A stretch of 64,000 bases of DNA, taken from positions 126,549,741-126,613,740 of the forward strand of contig CM041465.1 of assembly GCA_023213395.1 (NCBI GenBank), in the 5' to 3' direction. This document shows positions 55,085 through 64,000 of the stretch, piece after piece. The stretch is from Cycas panzhihuaensis (taxonomy: Eukaryota; Cycadophyta). Positions within the stretch are counted from its first letter, which is position 1, and each line of letters starts with the position of its first letter. A program made the translations under genes and the position numbers. Below the pieces are notes generated by a model. That model was not told the DNA's origin. It saw only the letters and a list, made by a program, of their open reading frames with translations, and ran no database searches.

Positions 55085-55910
55085 CTATGCTTGGCATAAA
55101 TAATTATACCCAACTAAGACATGGGAGAATATTATGAAGTAATTTAAGGAGATATTATAAAAGTTTTTAAGTAATGAGGTAGTGGAGCTATCTCTCAAGG
55201 AAATGAGATAAAGGCTAGTAGAATTACTATTAATACGTATATGAAAAATAAATATTAAAGTTGTAAGTATTATGAATGGAGAAAAAATCATGGATTATAA
55301 TAAGAGAAACTATTTTATAAATGGTTTAAATTCTAAAGTAAAGGCCACAATGGTGACTCATTCCTTGAAATGCTTCCATTTCACACATGAGTTGGTATTA
55401 CACTTTGAGAAAGAAATGGACATTTAAAAGGGCAGCCATAAACCTTATTATTTAGATCACGAGACAAAATGTAATAATTAAGAAGCCAAAATATAAATAA
55501 ACCTTGCTATTAAGTAATAAAAATAAAGGAGACCTCCAAAGTAGAAGCCTTTAAAAAGGAAGTCACAATGTTAAAGTTATAAAGAAAGAAATCTCAACTT
55601 ACTAAGGAGAAGAAGAATAAAAATTATAGGTGTAACGAACCGTAATTGAAGAAGTGGTGTCACATTTGTGATAATAATTCATATTCTAGTAAAAAATGTG
55701 ACCTAAATGAGAGGAATAATATGGTAAAAAAGTAAAGTACATGTTGTTATATTTGTGATATGGATAACCATAATATGAATAAATACTATTTTAATATATG
55801 TAAAACAAACCAATACGGTACAAGTTATGGAAGAAGGAACAACTTAACCATGATGCAATATACTAATGATGCAGGAAGGCATGTGAAAAAATAATAATGT
55901 ATGAAGAGAG
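55085..55910 (+). pseudogene. Plus-strand zinc-knuckle gag relic, copy C'
   Basis: Partner of 22398-23215, with both knuckle remnants near 55660-55705 and 55750-55795. Confidence 0.6.
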
Positions 55911-56489
55911 AGTAAAGGAAATGTACTAAACCAACTAAAATAATAGAGATAAAATTGATCTATCCTCATAGAAAATACCTATAGAGAGATCAAACATCAC
56001 CTAATAAGAAGGCTATCAAAATCTAAGAGGTCCACTAGAGCATATATGCCCAAACTATTGAGAAAAGTATATGCTTGGCCTATTGTAGATACCCTTCATA
56101 AAGAAGAATGTCTTATCCTAACCTAGACTCTTAAATATACCTAAAACACTAGACTCAATCTTAAAATATGAGAAGAGACTAACTAGAGTAAGAGGTCTAA
56201 AGGAGTTAAGAGCATAGGATCCATATGATCATAGGTAGGTTCTTGGAAAATTATCAATAGTAGTGACTCATCTCATGTAAGTTTGAGATGGGTTAATAGT
56301 ACATGCATTTAACTCCAACTAGCATCAAGCTCTAATAGGTAAAATAAAAAGAGGTCACTGCTCTCAATAAGATGCATAGAGTTCACTTAGTTGTTGAGGC
56401 CACACATATAAAGGCATAGTGAGGGTAGATGCCCACCATCAGGCCAATTAGAATATGAATCATAAGACTCTTCTCACATAAGGCCAAAA
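55911..56489. other. Unit spacer C', no coding signal
   Basis: Partner of 23216-23803; nothing recognisable. Confidence 0.6.
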
Positions 56490-56989
56490 GATCACCTCTC
56501 TCATCTAATGGTTAAATCTAGGTTCAAAGAAAGTGATCTACCTTATTTGTAAAAGAATAAGTACTTTGAGATATTATGTATCTTGATGTATTTTGTATAT
56601 ACAAGAAGATAATTTATATCTTCTTATTATTTAGGAGATTAAAGTCAAATAATTATTATTGAACTAATTTCTAGGTGTGATGTTGATGTAGTCTAAAGTA
56701 AATAAATGGCAATTCATTATTTTGAATCAAATAAGAAAACCAATGACAAAAAGCAGTTAAATTTAAGAATCAAAATGTTTACTAGACGATTAAAGACCAT
56801 AATAGATGATAAAGAGCAGTTAAATTTGGACGTTACTAATATTGACAACACAACATAGATGATGCACTATTAGGAGTGAATGATTCCCAGGGATTACATC
56901 TACATTTATTTTAGTTTATATAAATGGTGCTTCAAAGCTTCCTTAGCAGAAAGATGTTCCCTTGGGTCAAACTTCAACAAACCTCGAAG
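56490..56989 (-). repeat. Captured kinase 3' tail, copy C'
   Basis: Partner of 23804-24302. A local scramble near 56797-56825 replaces part of the kinase flank with a duplicate of the nearby AAAGAGCAGTTAAATT sequence. Confidence 0.85.
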
Positions 56990-58013
56990 ATGGGGTGTTG
57001 TTTGTAGAAAAGCTCTTCTTTAAGGTCTCTATTAAGGAAAGTACCCTTCACATCCATTTGCTAAATATGCCAATTAAATTAGATTGCTAAGGACATAACC
57101 AAATGGAATGTGATCACATTGGCTACCGGTGCAAAGGTCTTATCATAATTAATCCCCTCTTGTTATTTAAAACCTCTTGCTATAAGGTGAGCTTTGCGAG
57201 TGTCATACTTTGTAAGGCCTTTTAGTAGTTATGGGAGGAGGAACATCCATTAATAATTATTATACCCATTAGGATTTAGTTGAATGCTAGTGGCTTCCAC
57301 CTGAAGTTCATAAACTAAAATTGGATGTAAAGTTATACTTTCTTGAGTTGTTGATGTAGATGCTACTGGAATCGATGAAGGAGCTGGAGTGTAGGAGGAG
57401 GCTAGTTTTGGTGGCTCCACAATTTGTCCAAGAGTCACTTAAGATACATAAACTACTTCTACTGTTATAATATAAGGTTGAGGTGAAGGTAGGTCCTATG
57501 AATCTTCAATAAATATTATATCCCGTGTTGCGTAAACTTGGTTACCAACTATGTCAAACACTTTATAGGCTTTACAACCAAGTACATAGCTAAGGAAGAT
57601 GCATTTCAGGCTCTTGTCATCAAGCTTCTTTTTGTTTTCCTTTGAAATATATTTATATTCCATGCATCCAAAGATCTTCACGAGTACTACCGATGGTTTC
57701 TGACCTGACCAAACTTCTTTAAGACTAATATTCCTAACTGCAATTCTGGGGCTTATGTTGGTTTGATAAGTAGTTATGGTTGTGGCATTGACCCAAGATC
57801 TGGTGATAAGATTTGCAACACTAAGCGTGGCTTTTCCTTTATTTATCAATGTCTAATTCATTCTTTTGACTACACCATTTTGTTGAGGTGTGTGGGGAGT
57901 TAGGAACTGATGTTGGATGCCATGTTCCATGCCTAAAATGTTGAACTGATTAGAAATATAATTGACACTATTATTAGATCTAAGGAGCTTGATTATCATT
58001 CTATTTTTCTTTT
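56990..58013 (-). mobile_element. Copia start of RT, linker and integrase, unit C' (truncated)
   Basis: Partner of 24303-25326, ending at the same CTTTT/CACTGCTC junction. The integrase frame is at 57496-57849; NGVVKRMN and the stop lie upstream. Confidence 0.85.
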
Positions 58014-58147
58014 CACTGCTCTCAATAAGATGCATAGAGTTCACTCAGTTGTTGAGGCTACATATATAAACACATAGTGAGGGTGGATGCCCCCCATTAG
58101 GCCAATCAGAATATGAATCGTAAGACTCTTCTCACATAATGCCAAAA
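58014..58147. other. Truncated unit spacer D'
   Basis: Partner of 25327-25460. Confidence 0.75.
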
Positions 58148-58646
58148 GATCACCTCTCTCATCTAATGGTCAAATCTAGGTTTAAAGAAAGTGATCTACC
58201 TTATTTGTAAAAGAATAAGTACTTTGAGATATTATGTATCTTGATGTATTTTGTATATGCAAGAAGATAATTTATATCTTCTTGTTGTTTAGGAGATTAA
58301 AGTCAAATAATTATTGTTGAACTAATTTCTAGGTGTGATGTTGATGTAGTCTAAAGTAAATAAATGGCAATTCATTATTTTGAATCAGATAAGAAAACCA
58401 ATGACAAAAAGTAGTTAAATTTAAGAATCAAAATGTTTACTAGACGATTAAAGAGCGTAGAAGCTATTTTTTTTCATTGTGTTTGGACGTTACTAATATT
58501 GCCAACACAACATAGATGATAGACTATCAGGAGCGAATGATTCCTAGGGATTACATCTACATTAATTTTAGTTTGTAGAAATGGTACTTCAAAGCTTCCT
58601 TAGCAGAAAGATGTTCCCTTGGGTCAAACTTCAACAAACCTCAAAG
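58148..58646 (-). repeat. Captured kinase 3' tail, copy D'
   Basis: Partner of 25461-25959, with the same end points. Confidence 0.85.
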
Positions 58647-61645
58647 ATGGGGTGTTGTTTGAAGAAAACCTCTTCTTTAAGGTCTCTATTGAGGAAAGTA
58701 CCCTTCACATCCATTTGCTAAATATGTCAATTAAATTAGATTGCTAAGGACATAACCAAATGGAATGTGATCACATTGGCTACCAGTGCAAAGGTCTTAT
58801 CATAATCAATCCCCTCTTGTTATTTAAAACCTCTTACTAAAAGGTGAGCTTTGTGAGTGTCATATTTTGTAAGACCTTTTAGCAATTATGGGAGGAGGAA
58901 CATCTATTAATAATTGTTATACCCGTTAGGATTTAGTTGAATACTAGTGGCTTCCACCTGAAGTTGATCAACTAAAATTGGAGGTAAAGTTATACTTTCT
59001 TAACTTTTTGATGTAGATGCTACTGGAATCGATGAAGGAGCTAGAGTGTAGGAGGAGGCTAGTATTGGTGGTTCCACAATTTGTCGAAGAGCCACTTAAG
59101 ATGCACGAACTACTTCTACTGCTATTATATAAGGTTGAGGTGAAGGTAGGTCCTATGAATCTTCTATAAATATTATATCCTGTGGTTATGATACTTGGTC
59201 ACCAACTATGTCAAACACTTTATAGGCTTTACAACCAAGTACATAGCTAAAGAAGATGCATTTCAGGCTCTTGTCATCAATCTTGTTTTTGTTTTCCTTT
59301 GAGATGTATTTATATTCCATGCATCCAACGATCTTCACAACTGCTACCGATGGTTTCTGACACGACCAAACTTCTTCAAGAGTAATATTCCTAACTACAA
59401 TTCTAGGACTTATGTTGGTTAGATAAGTAGTTATGGTTGTGGCATCAACCCAAGATCTGGTGGTAAGGTTTGCACCTCTAAGCATTGCTTTTCCTTTATT
59501 TATCAATGTCTAATTCATTCTTTTGACTACACGATTTTGTTGAGGTGTATGGGGAGTTGAGAACTGATGTTGGATGCCATGTTCCTTGCCCAAAATGTTG
59601 AACTGATTAGAAATATACTCGCCACCATTATCAGATCTAAGGAGTTCGATTATCATTCTACTTTTCTTTTCTATGGTAGCTTTGAACTCTTTGAATTTAT
59701 TTAGGGTTGTATACTTATTACTTAGGAAATAGACCTACATTTTCCTTGAGAAGTCATCTATGAATGTGATGAAATGCCAATTTTTATTGAGTGGTTAGAC
59801 AGGTACCAACCCACAAATTTCTGGGTGGACCATCTCCAACGGTGCTGAGGATCTCCATGCGTTCTTAGAAGGAAAATTTTCTGTTTAGTGCTTTTCTATT
59901 AGGCAAGCCTCACATATGTTGTTGTACCTCTTAATTTTATGTAAACCATGTACCATTTAAAGCTTAAACATGAGGTCCAAGCTTTGCATGTTTAAATGAC
60001 TTAGGCATTAATTCCATAGGTATACTTTGGAGCTATTTGAGATGACAATTTCCTTTCAATATAAGAATTCACCTAGTTCTTATATACAAGGGGACACTTC
60101 ATTAATGACTTCAATTACCTTATCAATTTGAGATGTGTTCGGAATTAAACAAGCTTCATTTTATGGAGTAGTTGTAAGGGGGATACCACCCAAACTATAT
60201 AGGCCACCATCTTCATGTCTTGTGGCCATAAGTTTGCATGTGGCATGATCTGCGATTCTACTAATGCCTTAGCCAAAGAGGACATCTAAATTTTGTTTGT
60301 TTATTTCATTGATAGAGAGCAAGTTCGTCTCCATTTCAGGTGCAAGGAATATATTATTGATGTGGTGCCTCATATTGGAGCCCTACGAATTTTGGTCATT
60401 ATCGTAAGTCAAATTATCCTTAAATGTAATAGTTTGAGTATCGATTGGGCAGGTCACTTCTAATATTTTTTCTAATCCAATCATATATCTCGTTGCACTT
60501 GAATCAAGGAGCCATGCATCCTCATCAAATTGTGAAGAAAGAGCTACAAAGAATAGGTTATGGAAGGAGGAATCCTAATTATCTACCACATTACTTCCCT
60601 ATTATTTATTATTATGCTGGTTCCTTTAATTTTTGATAGTGAATTGCTGCTTATTTTGAGGTCTTTTTCCTTCAGCAGGTCTCAGATTCCAATTGTGTTG
60701 GTAGAATTGGCCTTTTGGTTGGAATGATGACCCTTCTTATTATTGAATAAGGCCTCTTTATTAGAAATATGGGACCCCTTATTACAAAATAAGACCTTGT
60801 TATTATGGAAATGAGGCTTCTTGTAGAAGGCACGATCCTCCTTAATAATATCCTTGTCTCTATTAAGAGTAACTAGGACCTCCTTGTTGATATGAGGGTG
60901 GTCCTTATTAGTAGATTAGGCCTAATTATTGATAATAAGAGGTAGCTTATTAGAAGCGAGGCCCATATGATTGGCTCCATTGATTTTACAAGAGTTGTGA
61001 ATTAACTTGTCCTCACTTGCATTAACTAAGTGTCTTTTTTTATCATAGTAGAGGCAACTAACATTTGGTCTAACCTATTAATACTTTTAAAGTTGTGCAT
61101 ATGGCTGGTATTGAGACTGCTGATGCCAATGAGTTAGATAAGAGGAGGAGGTGTTAATTAGTTATTACTTCTCTTAGGTTGGTTATTGATATGGCTCTTG
61201 GGATATGGTCAGAGAATCCAAGTGTTGAGTTAGATCTTGGTGTTGACTAAGATGTTGAGTTGATCTATTGATAGTATTACAATTTTCTGAGTTATGGGTC
61301 AGAAAGGTAGGAGCGGGTTAGATATACATGTCATCCCAAGTCAGTTGAGTATGTTCTCCTCTTATAACAAGAGTTCCTCACCGGTCGTGAAGTCTATTTT
61401 GGAATAATTACCATGTAATTTAGAAACAAAGGAGTTATATTCTATAGGTAGGATGTCAATTATGCTAGAGATTAAATCATGGTTTGAAAGTGGTTCATTA
61501 AAGATTATAAGTTAGTTCCTAGTTATTTTGACTCTAATCAAGTGGTGTGTAACATTGGCAAAAAAAATATACCTTTATCAAAACTTTATGAACTTAAAGA
61601 AGATAAGTCATGAAACTAAGATCAATTTTAGATTCACCTATTCAT
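58647..61645 (-). mobile_element. Copia start of RT to gag, unit D'
   Basis: Partner of 25960-28960. The integrase frame is at 59186-59506 and the protease reads WLLDSSAT near 60482-60517. A change near 59181 (CCTGTGGTTATGATAC) breaks the integrase end relative to unit D. Confidence 0.85.
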
Positions 61646-61659
61646 TATAGGGTGTACCC

Positions 61660-62480
61660 TATGCTTGGCACAAATAATTATACCCAACTAATACATGGGA
61701 GAATATTATGAAGTAATTTAAGGAGATATTATAAAAGTTTTGAAGTAATGAGGTAGTGGAGTTATCTCTCAAGGAAATGAGATAAAGGTTAGTAGAATTA
61801 CTATTAATACATATATGAAAAATAAATATTAAAGTTGTAAGTATTATGAATGGAGAAAAAATCATGGATTATAATAAGAGAAACTATTTTATAAATGGGA
61901 TAAATTCTAAAGTAAGGGCCACAATGGTGACTCATTCCTTGAAATGCTTCCATTTTACACATGAGTTGGTATTACACTTTGAGAAAGAAATGGACATTTA
62001 AAAGGGTAGCCATAAACCTTATTATTTAGATCACAAGACAAAATGTAATAATTAAGAAGCCAAAATATAAATAAACCTTGCTATTAAGTAACAAAAATAA
62101 AGGAGACCTCAAAAGTAGAAGCCTTTAAAAAAGAAGTCACAAGGCTAAAGTTATAAAGAAAGAAACCTCAACTTACTAAGGAGAAGAAGAATAAAAAAAT
62201 ATAGGGGTAACGAACTGTAATTGAAGAAGTGGTGTCCCATTTGTGATAATAATTCATATTATAGTAAAACATGTAACCTAAATGAGAGGAATAATATGGT
62301 AAAAAAGTAAAGTATTTGGTGTTATATTTGTGATATGGATAACTATAATATGAATAAACACTATTTTAATATATGTAAAACAAACCAATACGGTACAAGT
62401 TATGGAAGAAGGAACAACTTAACCATGATGCAATATACTAATGATGCAGGAAGGCATGTGAAAATATAATAATGCATGAA
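61660..62480 (+). pseudogene. Plus-strand zinc-knuckle gag relic, copy E'
   Basis: Partner of 28975-29800, sharing its His-to-Pro change in the first knuckle (CCCATTTGT near 62236). Confidence 0.6.
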
Positions 62481-63064
62481 GAGAGAATGAAGGGAATGTA
62501 CTAAACTAACTAAAATAATAGAGAGAAAATTTATCTATCCTCATAGAAAATACCTATAGAGAGATCAAACATCACCTAATAAGAAGGCTGTCAAAATCTA
62601 AGAGGTCCACTAGAGCATATATGCCCAAACTATTGAGAAAAGTATGTGCTTGGCCTATTGTAGATACCCTTTATAAAGAAGAATGTCCTATCCTAACCCA
62701 GACTCTTAAATATACCTAAAACACTAGACTCAATCTTAAAATATAAGAAGGGACTAACTAGAGTAAGAGGCCTAAAGGAGTTAAGACCATAGGATCCATA
62801 TGATCATAGGTAGGTTCTTGGAAAATTATCAATAGTAGTGACTCATCTCACATAAGTTTGGGATAGGCTAATAGTACTTGCATTTAACTCCAACTAGCAT
62901 CAAGCTCTAATAGGTAAAATAAAAAAAGGGCACTGCTCTAAATAAGATGCATAGAGTTCACTTAGTTGTTGAGGCCACACATATAAATGCATAGTGAGGG
63001 TAGATGCCCACCATTAGGCCAATCAGAATATGAATGATAAGATTCTTCTCACATAAGGCGAAAA
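62481..63064. other. Unit spacer E', no coding signal
   Basis: Partner of 29801-30374; nothing recognisable. Confidence 0.6.
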
Positions 63065-63563
63065 GATCACCTCTCTCATCTAATGGTTAAATCTAGGTTC
63101 AAAGAAAGTGATCTATCTTATTTGTAAAAGAATAAGTACTTTGAGATATTATGTATCTTGATGTATTTCGTATATGCAAGAAGATAATTTATATCTTCTT
63201 GTTATTTAGGAGATTAAAGTTAAATAATTATTGATGAACTAATTTCTAGGTGTGATGTTGATGTACTCTAAAGTAAATAAATGGCAATTCATTATTTTGA
63301 ATCAAATAAGAAAACCAATGACAAAAAAGAGCTAAATTTAAGAATTAAAATGTTTACTAGACGAATAAAGAGCGTAGAAGTTGTTTTCTTTCATTGCATT
63401 TGGACGTTACTAATATTGACAACACAACATAGATGATGCACTATCAGGAGCGAATGATTCCCATGGATTACATCTACATTAATTTTAGTTTGTAGAAATG
63501 GTGCTTCAAAGCTTCGTTATCTTAAAGACGTTCCCTTGCGTCAAACTTCAACAAACCTCGAAG
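63065..63563 (-). repeat. Captured kinase 3' tail, copy E'
   Basis: Partner of 30375-30873; ninth chimeric copy in the window. Confidence 0.85.
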
Positions 63564-64000
63564 ATGGTGTGTTGTTTGAAGAAAACCTCTTCTTTAAGAT
63601 CTCTATTGAGGAAAGTACCCTTCATATCCATTTGCTAAATATGCTAATTAAATTAGATTGCTAAGGACATAACCAAATGGAATCTGATCACATTGGCTAC
63701 CTGTGCACAGGTCTTATCATAATCAATCCCTTCTTGTTATTTAAAACCTCTTGCTATAAGGTGAGTTTTGTGAGTGTCATACTTTGTAAGACCTTTTAGC
63801 AGTTATGGGAGGAGGAGCATCCATTAATAATTGTTATACCTATTAGGATTTAGTTGAATGCTAGTGGCTTCCACCTGAAGTTCATCAACTAAAATTGGAG
63901 GTAAAGTTATACTTTCTTGAGTTGTTGATGTAGATGCTACTGGAATCGATGAAGGAGCTGGAGTGTAGGAGGAGGCTAGTTTTGGTGGCTCAACAATTTG
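63564..64000 (-). mobile_element. Copia start of RT and linker, unit E' (runs off the window)
   Basis: Partner of 30874-31312. The linker frame is open up to the window end. Confidence 0.8.

Larger units (their letters stand above)
50385..64000. repeat. Large segmental duplication, right copy
   Basis: Collinear partner of 17690-31312 (offset about 32,690). The window ends inside this copy, 37 bp short of where the left copy meets the antisense LTR, so whether another Tat-like element follows cannot be seen. Confidence 0.9.

Noticed and set aside
17690-64000. A CRISPR array or bacterial repeat system
   Set aside because: Repeats are kilobases long and carry plant retrotransposon domains, and no short regular repeat-spacer pattern occurs.
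17690-64000. The block duplication as a pure assembly error
   Set aside because: The copies differ by scattered substitutions, an 8-bp net length change, a small scramble at 56797-56825 and a crossover-like mosaic at the border. A duplicated contig would be identical. Allelic haplotypes placed in tandem remain possible and should be checked with long reads.

Overview
This window is plant nuclear DNA, almost entirely transposable-element sequence. The evidence is degenerate Ty1/copia and Ty3/gypsy LTR retrotransposons (a chromovirus with an initiator-Met tRNA primer site, and a 16 kb Tat/Ogre-like element with a second, archaeal-type RNase H) and a broken LAMMER-family protein kinase. It suggests a seed plant with a large, repeat-rich genome; the species cannot be told. 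I find no intact host gene, no RNA gene and no CRISPR array. Every long reading frame is broken.

Layout. 1-4450: Copia relics on the minus strand, mixed with a plus-strand gag-like relic and a copied piece of a kinase gene. 4455-11825: an intronless LAMMER kinase pseudogene (minus strand), split by a complete chromovirus at 5270-10998 with a perfect 5-bp target duplication. 11826-14018: unassigned sequence with one Gypsy integrase fragment. 14019-18190: the fullest Copia copy (gag to RNase H, minus). 18190-31349: a head-to-tail array of chimeric units. Each unit joins Copia gag-protease-integrase-start of RT to about 500 bp from the 3' end of a LAMMER kinase gene, then a spacer and the plus-strand gag relic. 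31350-33565: a diverged antisense Tat-type LTR. 33566-49753: the large Gypsy element (plus), with 2.7 kb LTRs, gag, protease, RNase H and integrase, an RT largely deleted, an antisense plant-mobile-domain gene, and the archaeal-type RNase H downstream of integrase. 49754-64000: a second copy of the chimeric array, matching the first at an almost constant offset of about 32,690 bp.

How it fits together. Nine copies of the kinase tail share the same Copia junction. All eight integrase copies share the same catalytic Glu-to-Lys change and the same stop. The unit therefore spread by DNA-level duplication after the element was dead, and not by its own retrotransposition. Two internal deletion junctions occur in both arrays, and a D-type to B-type switch inside gag near 50,385 marks a likely unequal crossover. 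The candidate unusual system is this composite, macrosatellite-like Copia/kinase repeat. The second notable object is the Tat-like element with a displaced RNase H and an antisense gene.
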